Notes under the pieces: generated by a model | The model's input: only the letters and a program-made list of their open reading frames with translations | Database searches by the model: none | What the model was told of the DNA's origin: nothing | NCBI RefSeq assembly: GCF_026212465.1 | Contig: NC_080057.1 | Coordinates: 13,222,239-13,286,238, forward strand | Direction: 5' to 3' | DNA from: Amaranthus tricolor | Lineage: Eukaryota; Streptophyta; Magnoliopsida; Caryophyllales; Amaranthaceae | DNA: 64,000 nucleotides | Shown: positions 1 to 11,942 of the stretch, in pieces | Position numbering within the stretch: position 1 is the first letter of the stretch | Layout: each line of letters begins with the position of its first letter | Made by a program: the position numbers and the translations under genes

Positions 1-328
1 TAATCCTTCCTCACCAAAGCCAACCACACCATCATCCCATCACTTTCCTTCACCACAACAGTCACCTATACCATCTTCACCTCCACCGATACACACCTCA
101 CCAAACCAAGGCTTTGGTCACACTACAGTTCCCACAGCCCCTCTATTTTCAATACTCCTGAAGCTCAATGATTTGCTGTCTCGCTTCTTTACTTTTCAAG
201 ATGAAATTCGTGTTTCCTTAGCCTCTCTTGCTGATCAAATGACCCAGATGGACGCCCGTCTAGGTGCTAAACTTGACACAGTTGAGCTGGAGATAGAGTA
301 TGTTTATGAAGAAGCGCCTGCACCTTGA
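1..328 (+). CDS. C-terminal end of the extra 3' ORF of a SIRE-like copia element (partial)
   Basis: The reading frame is open from the window edge to the TGA at 326-328. It gives a Ser/Pro-rich linker followed by a conserved tail containing FQDEIRVSLASLADQMTQM and LGAKLDTVE. The same tail ends the 497-residue ORF at 22020-23513 and, in degenerate form, the ORF remnant near 48.8 kb, so this is the 3' end of the third ORF of a third copy of that family. The tail looks helical and could mediate oligomerisation (inference). A polypurine tract and an LTR follow downstream, as expected. The function of the protein is unknown. The rest of the ORF lies outside the window. Confidence 0.8.
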   Translation, partial: NPSSPKPTTPSSHHFPSPQQSPIPSSPPPIHTSPNQGFGHTTVPTAPLFSILLKLNDLLSRFFTFQDEIRVSLASLADQMTQMDARLGAKLDTVELEIEYVYEEAPAP

Positions 329-1232
329 TTCCTTCTGCTGCTTTTAATGTTTTAATTGTCCTAACCATCATCCACATTCTTCTTATGTTTTTCATTGTAC
401 CAGCTGGGGTACATTACTTGTAATTGATATTTTGTTGAACATCTTTTCCTTTATGCTACTTACTGTCTGTGAAAATTAATTCCTGCTTTTAATGCTTGCA
501 TTTCTTGGTACTTAATTTTGATCATTGCATCTTGATTCTATCTTTTACTATATCCATTGATTAGTGCTGTGGATTGATTATCCTACTTCTTTTTTATTGA
601 TGTCAAAAGGGGGAATATATTTGGCACAAAATTAAAATGATGCTTGAGTAGGCTTAATTTATATAAGTATCAATTCTGTTGTACATTAGGATTGTGGCTA
701 TGTTCTATGATCTGAATGCTATGCTCTACTAATTCATACATGCTCTTATGCTCTGATTTAATATAATTGAGATGAATTGCATATACTGCTCTAATATAAT
801 TGAGATAAGTTTAGCTTTGATTAATTGTAACTAAACTGATTGTTTTTAGCTCTGATCATCAAGTCAGTAAATTAGTTAATATATTAGTTGCTATTTGTTA
901 TTTGCTCTGATATTACTGTGATTACTTATGCTCTATGCTCTAATTTTTATTTGAATGCTATGATAAAATTCTTATATTGCTTTAGAATCTTGGTAAGTTT
1001 TGTTATGATTAGATTTATTTGAAATCTTAAGCTATAAACTACTTCTGATGCTTTGATTATGTTTAAGTTATTTTAAATAACTCTAAGTATTAGAGTAATC
1101 TATTTTTAATATATGCTTGGTAAACTATTTTGACTTACTAAGTTATATAGAGTTGTTTTAATCTCTGGCATGCTCTATAATATTGATTTTACCCTATTTT
1201 TGTTTAAGTTTGTTTAAAAGTTTGTCATCATC
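329..1232 (+). other. 3' noncoding region of the left copia copy
   Basis: This AT-rich stretch lies between the stop codon of the third ORF and the polypurine tract. It is related to the noncoding stretch at 21242-22019 (opposite strand): both have a GGGGGAATA-type purine block near a 'tttgatgtca' sequence (604-620 here) and many 'ctctgat/ctctaat' repeats. I see no open frame of note. Confidence 0.6.
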
Positions 1233-1246
1233 AAAAAGGGGGAATT
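1233..1246 (+). promoter_or_regulatory. Polypurine tract before the left LTR
   Basis: AAAAAGGGGGAATT lies directly before the LTR that starts with TGTTGGACC. The same tract lies at 21228-21241 on the other strand before the matching LTR, so it is the likely plus-strand primer site for reverse transcription. Confidence 0.8.
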
Positions 1247-2553
1247 TGTTGGACCTCTTGAGTTTTGATGATGAGTACACTTTATTTATACGAATATGTT
1301 CTTAGAGATTGTGTGCAGGTCAATATCCGGTCTTGATTATGATCGTTGATATTACCTATGACTTAGTCTATGGAAATGTACGTGTCAAAAGATCCAAAAG
1401 ATGTTAGAAGAAGTATATCCCTGAGGATGTCAAATGTAGACAGGAGGTCTAGTGTTCCCAAGTTTGATAATCTAACAAAACAAGAAATTGGAGACAGCAC
1501 ATTGTTCCTGGATTGAAGTCAGCTGAATATGCGTCCACTGAAATTCTGTTATTAATTATATTTTCTATTTTTAGTTGATGTATTAATTAAATTTAATTTG
1601 TTGCATTTATAAATTATTAAAGTTAATTGGCAAAGTATTTTCCAAATTTTATTTACATTTTTGATAAGCCTTTAGGAGTTATATTTAGTGAATAATTGAA
1701 TTTACTAAATATAGGAACAACAGCTGATGATAAGGAAGTCTTAGCTATTATTAGAATAACCGATCCTAAATTTAGTAAATAGGTAACCATCCCTAATATT
1801 AGTAAATAGCAACCATGCCTATTATTAACAAACCATAACCGTATCTATATTTACCTTAAAGTACCCGTGGTTATTATTGGAAAAAGGGAATTGCAGCTAA
1901 TTTTATGGGAACTGCTGCTAAAGGGAACAATAGCTATTATTAGTATATGGGAACAGCGGTCATTATTAAGATAACCGTGGTCTTGAATTTATCAAGATTA
2001 ATACCTATTTTCAGATATCAACCGTAGGATGCCCTTGGATTATAAGATCCACATTATTTTCCTTATTATTTGGGATAACGGAATAGTGGTTGGTTTCTTC
2101 CATTTTATTAGGGAATTTTGTTCTATAAATAGTAAGCTAATTCGGCTGTTCCTAAGCACATCCAACGTATGAGCTCTTTCATTCATGCGATTATTTTTGG
2201 AATTTTTACAAGAAAATTTTGTTTTAAAAATGCTAATTAATTTTATTTATTTTCTTCTGCAACTTATTGCTTTTCTTTTAGAGAATTTTTATTTCTTTTT
2301 GTAAGGGTTTTTGAGTGATATATGTAATTAGACTTGGGTGTGTCTAAGGGGGAATTAGATAGCTTTTAGTGAAGCTAGTGAAGAGTTTAGCTTTTGGTGA
2401 AGCTAAGTTAGTTGCTTTGAGTAAAGCAATAGAAAAGAGAGTTGGGCCTAGTTGATGCACTTCGAGTAAAGTAAGGTGTTTAATGTAATTGTAATGAATT
2501 GCCTTAAACATAGTGGAGAATTTAAAAATCCCGTGGGGTCGTGATTTTTCCTT
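1247..2553 (+). repeat. Truncated 3' LTR of a SIRE-like copia element
   Basis: The LTR starts TGTTGGACCTCTTGAGTTTTG and is alignable along its length with the reverse complement of the 1442-bp LTRs at 19786-21227 and 29102-30543, at roughly 85% by eye. A TATA box (TATAAATA, 2124-2131) sits where the related LTRs carry theirs. Similarity stops at about 2553, inside the R/U5 part, roughly 130 bp before the LTR should end. Athila sequence on the opposite strand begins there. Confidence 0.8.
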
Positions 2554-3998
2554 CATCCTCTTCATCTCCCTCATTATTATTATCTTCCTCATCATCATCT
2601 CCCTCTTCCTATGCTCCAGGACCAAAAGACGTACTACCTCCGCCCTAAAACCGTAAACATAACCAAAATCACCTGGTGGCGGTGTGTACCACGATGGGTG
2701 CACATGATACTGGGCAATATACCCTTGCCAATAATGATGCTAATATCTGGATATTGGCTTCGCTAGTAATCGACCATGAATTGGTCGATCCGGCTTTGTT
2801 GCGCCTCTATCAAGTCAAACCTCTGATCAAAGCCGCCCATACACAGATGTAAGCACTGTAAAGAGGCCAAGACGGGATCAGGGTCGGTATGATGGGGTGA
2901 AGGTGGGGGTGGAGGTGCTACATGAGAGGTGCCACCAAACTCAAAGGTAGAGGATGCGCCTCCATGCTCAATTGCAGGTGAGGGGTGACGTTCCTCGTAT
3001 GTAAAAGAAGCGCCACCTCATCTCCGGCGAAAGTACTTGTTGTGGAAAGCCTGTGGTGGTGGCCTTTCCACTGCTAGAGGGTCAGGTACCCGCCCTTCTG
3101 GTCCAAAGAGATATGTGGGACGATTGGGGATTAAGTTGCGAAGAGCTTGGGTGGGGAGAGGGATACCTATTTTTCGGTCATGAAGCTTTCACCATGTTTG
3201 ACCATTTGAATGGTTTAGCCACTTAGATTGAACTAGGTTGCTCATGCTGATGGTGGTGGCCTCTCTAGGTAGTACCCCTCTCCTGTCCAACCAAAATGCA
3301 TAGCAATTTAGGTGATGAGTCCGCTAAACTGTATCGGTATTCGAACATTACTAGGTTGATTAATGGTATGGCGGAATGTGTGGACTAGAAGTCTAGCTAG
3401 GTTAAAGGTAAAACCCCATGTAGGGCAGAGGAATGAGCCTAAAATAATCAGATCGTTACTATTGGCCTTATTGGACTCAGATTTGGCCGCGATAGTGAAT
3501 GCCATGAACTTGAGCCAAATCCTGATAATAGGATGATGAACCTTTTTCAGAACTAAATTCTGCAGCTTAGTCAAGTGTTCTCCTGATATTAACGGCCTAA
3601 TATGGGAAGGGTGCTGTTCATGGTCTAATCCTCCCCCCATGTCGTTCAGACCGAATAAATCAGCAAGCTCAGTTGTAGTGAGTTGCCCCTCAATTCCATC
3701 TATCCTAAAATAGAATGAGGTTTCCCCAAAGTCATCTTGTGTTATGGTTAAGGAACTTAAAAACTCGAGGACTAACTGAGGGTATGTTTCTCTATGCATA
3801 TTGAACATAAAACCCATGTCTGTTGTTTTAAGAAAATGCATAGCATACTCAAACAATCCTAGGTTTCTAAGCACATTAGCACAAATAAACCTAATACGAA
3901 TCATAGGCCTATCTTTGAGATTTGAAACTTATCTCGTTGATCTTCATTCTTTGTGGTGATGGAGTCCTTTCTCTCCTCCTTTGCCTCCTTGGTGCCAT
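2554..3998 (-). pseudogene. Athila env-like ORF (broken, 3' truncated)
   Basis: A plausible ATG at 3998 opens a short basic, arginine-rich start. After a stop and frame change it continues as a 198-residue open stretch (3308-3904) with YPQLVLEFLSSLTITQDDFG, LTTTELADLFGL and LARLLVHTFRH. This pattern matches the ATHILA ORF-1 family found downstream of pol in Athila elements. Beyond 3308 the frame is broken; a Pro/Gly-rich segment and an acidic segment (2560-2700) are typical of the C-terminal part. The element ends inside this segment. The role of this protein is unproven: it has been called envelope-like, but I see no clear signal peptide or transmembrane helix here. Confidence 0.7.
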
Positions 3999-4865
3999 AG
4001 CTTGTTTTGGTTGATGAATTTCCTAAAACAAAGATTAAACAAGCAAAGAATACAAAATCCCTTCTAAAAAGCAAAGATTAATTAGTAGAAAGCAAATAAA
4101 AACTCAAATCTTGAATAATTTAACAACTTTTACCTCAATCCTACAAACCCTATTTGGATGGATGTTGTTGAGAATGAAGCAATGTGGATGTAATTGATGA
4201 ATTTGAATAGTGAAATGTTGTTTTTGATGAGTGAATGTAGAAGGATTGAAGGGTTTTAGAGCTTATGGTTTGAGTTTTTAGTGAGAGAAAGGCGGAGGAA
4301 ATGATATTGCTCGAGTGAGAAATAAGGATTTAGTCGAGCAAATTTGGTTTTAAACGTGAATTCTGTCGGAATCTGCATCTCGCTCGACCTGTCGAGTGAA
4401 ATACATGTTTCATTCCTTGCATTTTGTTTTTCACCTGATGCTACTGGAAAAAATGAAGTTATTTGCTCGAGTGGTCGAGCGAGCTAATGAAGGGCTGCTC
4501 GACAGGTCAAGCAAATCCCCTATTTCACTGTAGTTGTCTGCTCATCGCTCGACCCGAGCCAACGTTGCTCGACTGGTTGAGCGGATAGGTTTTTTCAGCT
4601 GATAATCAATTAGAATACCTGAAGTGCAATGTTATATTTGAAATACCCCGTTGCTCGACCTTGCAGCATCAGTTATGCGGATTTCTCAACCTAACTAACA
4701 AAAACAAGAAATAAAAGTGAATATACAAAAACATACCATAGTTGGGTTGCCTCTCAACAAGCGCTCATTTATGGTCGTTAGCTTGACTGTTACGCATTAT
4801 TCATTGAGAACACGTGCGGGCTCAAGCGGCATTACCACTGGCCCTGCTAAAGGCTCACCTGCGCG
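3999..4865 (-). other. Noncoding spacer between pol and env-like ORF of the Athila element
   Basis: No gene. The block 4741-4787 reads, on the minus strand, GTCAAGCTAACGACC, then GCGCTTG, then AGGCAACCCAAC. It aligns with 61199-61255 in the right-hand Athila-type element, so it is a conserved post-pol segment of this lineage. Positions 4308-4660 hold about ten copies of the TCGAGC/GCTCGA motif that also fills the LTR of this element. Confidence 0.65.
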
Positions 4866-5925
4866 TTAGTGTTTGACACCTTGACCATTCACCTTGAATG
4901 TTTCTCCTTTCGCATTCGACAGCTCAGTGGAACCATAGGAGAATACCCTCGTGATCTTGAATGGACCCGTCCAATGTGACTTTAGTTTCCCTGGAAATAA
5001 CTTTAAACGGGTGTTGAATAGTAACACCAATTGTCCAACTTCAAAGCTCCTTCTCATAAGAGCCTTGTCATGCCATCGCTTGGTCTTTTCCTTGTATAGC
5101 CTTGAACTCTCATATGCATCCAAACGTATTTCATCAAGTTCGTTGATATCAAATAACCTCTTTTCACTAGCACGCAGTAGATCATAATTAAGGGCTTTGA
5201 TTGCACAAAATGATCTATGTTCAAGCTCTACTGGTAAATGGCACGACTTCCTATAGACTAACTTGTATGGTGTGGTTCCAATAGGGGTTTTGAATGCTTG
5301 TCTGTAGGCCCAAAGAGAGTCATCCAACTTATTCGCCTAATCTCTTCTTGACCTTGCAACCGTCTTCTCCAAAATGCTCTTGATCTCTCAGTTGCTGATT
5401 TCAGCTTGGCCACTACTTTGCGGATGATAGCCAAGACCAATCTTTGATAAACCCCATATTTCTTTAATACACCTTCGAATCTCTTTTCCAAAAAATGTTG
5501 TCCTCCAGCACTAATTAATACCCTCGGTGTGCCAAATCGCGGAAAAATGTGTTTCTTGAAGAACTTGGTAACCATGTGCGCATCATTGGTAAGAGATGCA
5601 ATAGCCTCTACCCATTTTAACACATAAACAACTGCCAGTAAGATATACTTATTCCCATAGAAGGATGGGAATGGTCCCATGAAATCCATTTCCCATTTAT
5701 CAAAAATTTAGATTTCTAGGATGTTGTCGAGTGGCATTTCATTTCTTCTTGAAATATTCCCTGTTCTTTGACATCTGTCGCAGGATTTGACATAGGTATG
5801 TGTATCCTTGAACAGAGAAGGCTAATAAAAACCACAATGAAGAATTTTTGCAGCAGTCGTGGAGGTACTAGCATGTCCTCCGCAGGGCAGATCGTGACAA
5901 TGTGAGATAATAGAAGGTACATCTT
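4866..5925 (-). pseudogene. Athila integrase region (catalytic residue lost)
   Basis: This encodes the Ty3-type integrase. The HHCC zinc region lies at about 5716-5922 but is split between frames, and the core follows at 5258-5689 with DFMGPFP, the first catalytic Asp. The usual second catalytic Asp lies in an ISDGG-type motif; here the sequence reads LISAGGQHF, an Asp to Ala change. After a frame break the core resumes at 4866-5327 ([22 protein letters not shown]), followed by the C-terminal region ending VNGQGVKH. The family is certain, but the enzyme cannot be active. Confidence 0.82.
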
Positions 5926-5975
5926 CTTGTGGAACGCACCTCATTTATACCATCAACACAAAGCCTATATAGGAA

Positions 5976-6530
5976 CTACTCCTCCCAAAAATGTCTCTTG
6001 ACATTATAGAAAAACTTCTTTTTCTGCTGAGATGAGTATCCATCAGGAATGATTCCACTTGCTAGATAATTAGCCAAATAAGCATACCATAAAACACTTT
6101 TCGTGCATACAGCTAAGAGACACTCATCTGGAAATGAATCATCAATTGGAGCTTCCAAACTTGCTCCACCAGCATGAATCAGCCAGGATAAGTGGTTGAC
6201 AACAACATTCTCCGCACCCTTCTTATCCATCACTTCTAAATCAAACTCTTGCAGTAAGAGAATCCACCGAATCAGACGAGGGTTAGCATCTTTCTTTGCC
6301 ATCAAGTACCTCAAAGCTGCATGATCGGTGTGGACGATCTCCTTTGAACCTAACAGATAAGGCCTCAATTTCTCTATGGAAAATACCACTACCAAAAGCT
6401 CTTTCTCTGTTGTTGCATAATTCATTTGAGCTGGATCAATGTCTTACTCGCATAATAGATGGCATGCAACTTGCAATCTTTCCTTTTACCCAAGACAACC
6501 TCTACAACATAGTTACTTGCATCGCACATG
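5976..6530 (-). pseudogene. Athila RNase H region
   Basis: An open stretch of 149 residues has the Ty3 RNase H signature: [41 protein letters not shown] and the following [13 protein letters not shown]. It would degrade the RNA strand of the RNA-DNA hybrid. The upstream part, which links to reverse transcriptase (about 6430-6660), is in another frame. The spacer towards integrase includes the segment ending [15 protein letters not shown]. Frame breaks on both sides make it part of a pseudogene. Confidence 0.8.
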
Positions 6531-6677
6531 ATTTCAAAGGGGATGTTTCAATCTGGCGGTTGGATAATAGGAGTAGAGATAAGAGCCTGTTCCAATTTGT
6601 TAAAAGCTTCAAGGCAATCGTTAGTAAACAGGAATGGGGCATCTTTGGCGAGGAGCTCAGTTAGAGGTCTAGCAATC

Positions 6678-7463
6678 TTAGAGAAATCCTTGATAAACCT
6701 TTGGTAAAAACGAGCATGACCAAGGAAACTCCTTATTCCTTATTCCCTTTACATCAGAGGGAGGAGGTAAATGCTCTATGACCTCTAGTTTTGCTTTATC
6801 TACCTTAATGCCCCTGTTGAAGATAACATGACCTAACACTACCCCTTGTTGCACCATAAAATCGCATTTTTCCCAATTTAGGGTGAGGTTGGTCTCCTTA
6901 AACCTACGGAGCACCTTTTTGAAGTTGCTTAAGAATGCTTCGAAAGATGCTCCGTACAAAAAAAGTGGTCTTTTCTTGATCATCTAGATGGATACGGATC
7001 TGGAAAAATCCAGAGTATCCATCTAAATAGCAAAAATATGAATGGTTTGCGAAACGTTCCAACATCTGATCTATAAAAGGCAAAGGGAAATGATCTTTAA
7101 GGGTTGCTTTATTTAATTTTTTGTAATCTATGCACATTCTCCAACCCGTGACTGTTCTAGTGGATACTGATACACCCTTATCATTTTTTATAACAGTCAT
7201 GCCACCCTTTTTGGGCACTACATGTACGGGCTAACCTACCTACTATTAGAGATAGGGTAGATTATGCCTGCGTCAAGTAATTTCTGAACCTCTTTTCTCA
7301 CAACATCTTTTATATTAGGATTCAATCTCCTTTGAGGTTCTATAGGTGTGGCATGATCATCATCAAGAAATATTCTATGCATGTAAAAAGATGGACTTAT
7401 ACCAGTGATATCATCTATTGAATACCCTATGACACTCTTGAAATATTTAATCAATGCAATCAA
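6678..7463 (-). pseudogene. Athila reverse transcriptase region with active site deleted
   Basis: The region starts with DVVRKEVQKLLDAGIIYPIS, and after a stop continues with WRMCIDYKKLNKATLKDHFPLPFIDQML and FCYLDGYSGFFQIRI, the first catalytic block. The frame then changes and the sequence jumps from DQEKTTF directly to FEAFLSNFKKVLRRFKETNL and LNWEKCDFMVQQGVVLGH. The roughly 50-60 residues between these blocks in related enzymes carry the (F/Y)xDD active site and are absent here. It is therefore a dead reverse transcriptase with an internal deletion. Confidence 0.82.
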
Positions 7464-7525
7464 TTAGTCAAGTTGGGTATTATTTAATTTAGCATTAATA
7501 ATTACAAGATAAGTTTCATTTTCTC

Positions 7526-8554
7526 CTAAATAAGCATATTTTTATGAAGAGGGAAGGGTTTAAGATCTACCTGAGATGGCATGGATCTAAACTTTTTAAC
7601 CGTCACAGAAGCCTCCAAAACTGTCTCCATCAATGGTTCCATATAGAAATCTAGTTCATCTAACAACTTCTTTAAATTTGCAGCCTTTGAGCACCTTTCA
7701 TCCTCAACTCCTTCTAAGATTGACCTTAAAGGGTCATCATACTGTGGATGCATAATCTCATCCCTTGCTACTTCTACTCTGTATAGTGATTCATCAGGGG
7801 GTCCTTTCATCATTGATGGAAGATGAAATTCAACGTTCTCCCCTAAGATGTTCAATGTAAGCTTACCATTGAACTCATAAAAAACAGCCCGTGCAGTTTT
7901 GAAAAAATCTCTCCCAAGAATGATAGGTATGACATGATCTTCAACAATATCCATAATCACAAAATAACAACAGACCTAGAACTTCCCTATTTGAACTGGC
8001 AAATCTTCAACAACTCTAACTGGAAACCTTACTGATCTATCGGCTAGCTGCAAAGACATCCTTGTCGGCTTGATCTCTGCATTGATCCTCTCGCATAAAG
8101 ATAGCGGCATAATCAGCAAGTGATTTATTAACCAAAACTTCACCAAATTTGACTGGAATGGTGAAACTCCCGAGGTCAGCTCTTTTTTCGGCACCTTGCA
8201 CTCTAAGATAGCGCTGCATTCTCCTCTTAGTGTTTCTACGCCTGTTTCTGGCAGCTTCCTTTTATTAGATAATACCTCCCTCAAAACTTTTGCATAAGAA
8301 GGCATCTCCGTGATAGCATCTATGAAGGGAATGTTTATTTCAAGCTTACTCAGAACTTCTAAAAACTTCCCATATTTTTCTTCAAGCTTGCGACGCGCTA
8401 ATCTTTGTAGGAAAGGAACATGAGGTACATATACATCAGTGGTGGGCTCCTTTCTCTTCTCTAGAGCAGGTGCTGGTTGTTCCTCCTTTCCCCCCTCATC
8501 AGGTGCTTCTTTCTCTATTACCACCTCTTCTTCATCATTCTCAACAATAACCAT
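7526..8554 (-). pseudogene. Athila protease and gag-pol linker region
   Basis: The upstream part carries VPHVPFLQRLARRKLEEKYG and FLEVLSKLEINIPFIDAI, the usual linker between Gag and protease in Athila/Tat elements. The protease core then shows NKSLAD in one frame and MPLSLCERINA in another. In the family a D-x-G-A-S motif and a few residues lie between them, so a deletion of about 20 nt appears to have removed the residues after the catalytic Asp and shifted the frame (inference). The downstream part contains VIPIILGRDFFKTARAVF, the conserved end of the protease fold. Confidence 0.78.
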
Positions 8555-8599
8555 GGGTGGAGGATTATAAGTTGTGTCGCATCTTAGTGTGACTCATTT

Positions 8600-9800
8600 A
8601 CATGCCCGGAGGGGTTTTTCTCGGTTTGCTTGGCAGTTATCCACTAGTTTGGAAAGATTGCTTAATTGCTGTGCCATCTGTGCCATCTGATTATCAATGA
8701 TTTTTTTGTTGATTGAATCTGCTGGATGGCACTAGAAGTATCAGTATTAATCTTGAACTTAGTGGCAATGAAGTTCTCCATCATGGACTCCAAATTTGAT
8801 TTTTGCGGTGAGTTTTGTGGTAGAGGTCTTTGAAATCCTGGGAGTTGTTGGTTATATGTTGGTGGAGGTTGGTGATATGATGGTGGGTTCAATGATGCAT
8901 TGGGATTTTTATATGAAAAGTTGGGATGATGCCTCTAACCTTCATTTTAAGTGTTGGAGTATGGGTTGAATAGTGGCTTCCCATTGTTGTAGACTCCATT
9001 AACTTGTTCGCTTGGTGACGATTCTGCTGCTGCACACTCTAATTGGGAATGACCTTGAATTCCACACTCTTCACAAGCCTTTAGTGTGTTCCCTACACTC
9101 AACTGGTCCATCCTCCTTGATAAGCGTGGACAGAGTTTTGAATGGCAAGTAATGCATCTACTTCATATTTTCCACCTTTCTTGGTATTCCTTTTATCTCT
9201 CCAATGGAATTTCGATGATATTTCCTCGATTATCTGCTTGGCTACCTCGGGGATTTTGGCCATCCAGCTGCAGCATCTACTGAAATTTGTATCTCGTCCC
9301 TTAGACCATTGTAAAAATTATGAATTAAGAGTCAGTCTAGGATTCCATGGTGCGGGCACTTCCTTTGTAACCCTTTATATTTTTTCCAAGCCTCATATAA
9401 TGCTTCACCATCTTCTTGACGGAATGAGGTGATATCATTATGTAGTTTAGCAGTTTTGGGTGGTAAAAGAATCGAGAAAGGAAAGCCTTAGATAATGCCT
9501 CCCAAGTGCGATACTTATTTGGCCCTTTAGATCTTAACCAATCTCTTGCCTCAGCACGGAGTGAGTAGGGGAAACAAATCAGCTTCATTTGTTCATCAGA
9601 AATCCCCTGATATTTCACAATCCCACACTTGTTCACGAACTCATCTAGGTGGTCGTTTGGATTCTCCATCTCAATCCCGGCAAATTGATTCTTATCAATG
9701 AATTGAAAGAAAGCTGGTTTGATCTCATAATTGCGCCTGTGATGGTTGGTTGAACAATACTCGACCCTAGACTCCCATCAGGCATGGCATATTCTCGAAG
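8600..9800 (-). pseudogene. Athila gag region with zinc knuckle
   Basis: The N-terminal capsid-like part (about 9337-9800) includes NPNDHLDEFV, ISDEQMKLICFPYSLRAEAR and DWLRSKGPNKYRTWEALSKA, a retrotransposon Gag signature. A zinc knuckle of the form CX2CX4HX4C (CEECGIQGHSQLEC) lies at 9034-9075. A Pro/Gln-rich C-terminal part follows (8662-8892), including YHQPPPTYNQQLPGFQRP. Several frame changes break the ORF. Gag would bind and package element RNA. Confidence 0.8.
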
Positions 9801-10019
9801 GGACTTCTACCGCCATTTTTCGTTGTTTCCTTCTCCTTCTTCTTCTCCGAATTTTAGGATTTATAGGTACAAGATTTTCTTGTCGTTGAGACTTAGTTTG
9901 CATACACTACACTCAAAAATCGGGGTCAAGTGCAAAGTGAAGAGAAAAATGAAAACAACTTAAAATGATAAAGAACAATGAACTAAGTAATCAAGAAAAA
10001 CAATTAACAAAGTCGCCAC

Positions 10020-10037
10020 TCCCCGGCAACGGCGCCA
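10020..10037 (-). promoter_or_regulatory. Primer binding site, tRNA-Asp type
   Basis: On the minus strand the sequence is TGGCGCCGTTGCCGGGGA, the primer site established for Athila-type elements and complementary to the 3' end of plant tRNA-Asp. It begins a few bases inside the LTR end (...GATCA, 10045). Confidence 0.92.
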
Positions 10038-10044
10038 AAAAACT

Positions 10045-11942
10045 TGATCGCGACTTTACGTCCTACAATAGTAATACCGCAAGTGCACAGCGTAGCGTAA
10101 TACGTCGGCAAGTACGGGTCGAATCCACAAGGAGTGGGGGTTAAGTTAATAGTTTCTCGATCGATTGGTGTGTTCGAAAACGTATAATATGATGTTTCGA
10201 GATAGAAATAATTAAAACAAGCAATTAAAGTACTTAAAGCGTAAAAGTAAATAAGGATACAATGAACTAAAAGCAAGGATAAAATGATCAATAAGCTAAA
10301 TGGCATAGGCTAGGCTTTCTTACCAAAGTAGTGTTTACTAAACGTTGACCTAAGGTCATGGATATTTTGTTATGGGGAAGAACGCATCATAAGTGCTAAT
10401 GTTCTCTGTCGAGCAACAAAAGCTTCCTAAACATACTCAAATACCTATTCTCATGGAGCTAAGCATAATTTAAGACATAAAGCACACATTCAACATTTCT
10501 ATTTAAAGCATCTACCTATTCTCATGGAGATGTCTTAACTTTTAAGCATAGATTATCCTTAAAAATCGACTCTCGCCCTCAATTCAATGACACTACAACA
10601 TGATAGAAAAATCCATTATAAACCATAAACAACACAACCAAGCCAAAGGTAAAGAAAGCAATTCAAACTACATACATGGTGATGATGACTATCCTAAGCC
10701 AAAACAAACTACTCACTCATACTCTTATTGAAATTGTAGATTCCAAACAAGCTAAGAATCATAAATGAATAAATTAAACTAAAGTATCCTAAAGAGATGA
10801 GTGCAACATAAGTTAAAGAACTAAAAGCATGAATATATGAAACTAAAGGAAAACAATCAAAGATAACTAAATGACATGAATTGAAAACAATATAAGTAAA
10901 GATAGAAGTTACTCATTTAAGTTCAATCTAAGGTTGAACAAGATGATTTGATGATTCAAAGAAATACCTTCCAAAAGCTTCAATAATAGTACATCAATGG
11001 TTGAAGAATTCCAAGTTGATAAATATTATAAAAAAGGATGTAGTTAAGATTGTATTTGGAAAGTGAAAATACTTAATTGAATTGAAAGGGAAATTATGCT
11101 AACACTAATTCTTAATTGAAATGAAAGCAATGCTATGAAGAATACATAGAAATTACTCAAAATGAAAGGTGAAAACTGAGATGATAGCTCCCTCTTCCTC
11201 TTCTCTGTTTATAGGCTTCAAAAACAAGTGGGGGGTGGTGGTTTCATGATGCTCCAGCACCGCTAGGTTGTAGGAGGGGGAGTGCCATCGCTAGTGGATG
11301 GGGTAGGGTGGCTGGCAGTCTTGGCAGCAGCAATTAGAAGCAACAAATGTAATTGGACCTCGACTGATGCTTAAAAAGATGGCACATGTTGCTACCGGCC
11401 ATTTCGCTCGACCAGTCAAACCACCATCAGGTCCAACATCAAAAACTTCAAAAATTGGACAGAATGTGAAATTTACCTTCGCTCGACCCGAGCCATCTTG
11501 CTCGACCAGTCGAGCGGATGTACTGTACACCTGGATTGAATCTTGCTGATGATGAGAAGCTCTGGATGTTTGAATGCACTTTGCTCGACCCGAGCCAACT
11601 TTGCTCGAACGGTCGAGCGATGTATTACTCAGCTTCTGGCTCGATCCTATTCTGCTCGAGTGGATCTATTTTGGCTTCTTTTTGGCTTGTTCTTGTGCCT
11701 TGGCTCATTATGTTTCACTTCTTTGAGCCCTCGGTGTTTAGGTGAGAAATGTATGCAACTAAAGGGGCTAGTTTGTGCTCGGTATTGATGATTAGATCCT
11801 GAAATGAAATAAAATACCAAAGCAACAAAACAAGCATAAAAATCCAATAAACCAATTCGATAACATGTACTTTCCTCACGCTAAACAAGCCACTTATAGG
11901 GGTAAAAATAAAGAAAAAATAAAGGATACGTGGAGCCAAACA
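10045..11942 (-). repeat. 5' LTR of the Athila element
   Basis: The inner end (...GTAAAGTCGCGATCA) is fixed by the adjacent primer site. The outer end is inferred as TGTTTGGCTCC at 11942 from alignment with the LTR at 58212-60118. The length of about 1898 bp matches the 1907 bp of that LTR, and the last 90 bp are clearly homologous. A TATA box (TATAAAC on the minus strand) lies at 11207-11213. The U3 part at 11396-11660 is packed with TCGAGC/GCTCGA motifs. Small open frames inside (11291-12035) are not credible genes. Confidence 0.78.

Larger units (their letters stand above)
2554..11942 (-). mobile_element. Degenerate Athila-type Ty3 retrotransposon, 3' end missing
   Basis: Read on the minus strand, the order is 5' LTR, primer site, gag, protease, reverse transcriptase, RNase H, integrase, noncoding spacer and env-like ORF. 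This order, the tRNA-Asp-type primer site and the env-like ORF after integrase are typical of the Athila lineage. Every coding domain is broken by stops, shifts or deletions. The element runs directly into the truncated copia LTR at about 2553, so the end of the env-like ORF, the polypurine tract and the 3' LTR are absent and no target duplication can be tested. Confidence 0.88.

Noticed and set aside
9086..9432. Plus-strand ORFs of 65 and 96 residues
   Set aside because: Antisense to the broken Athila gag.
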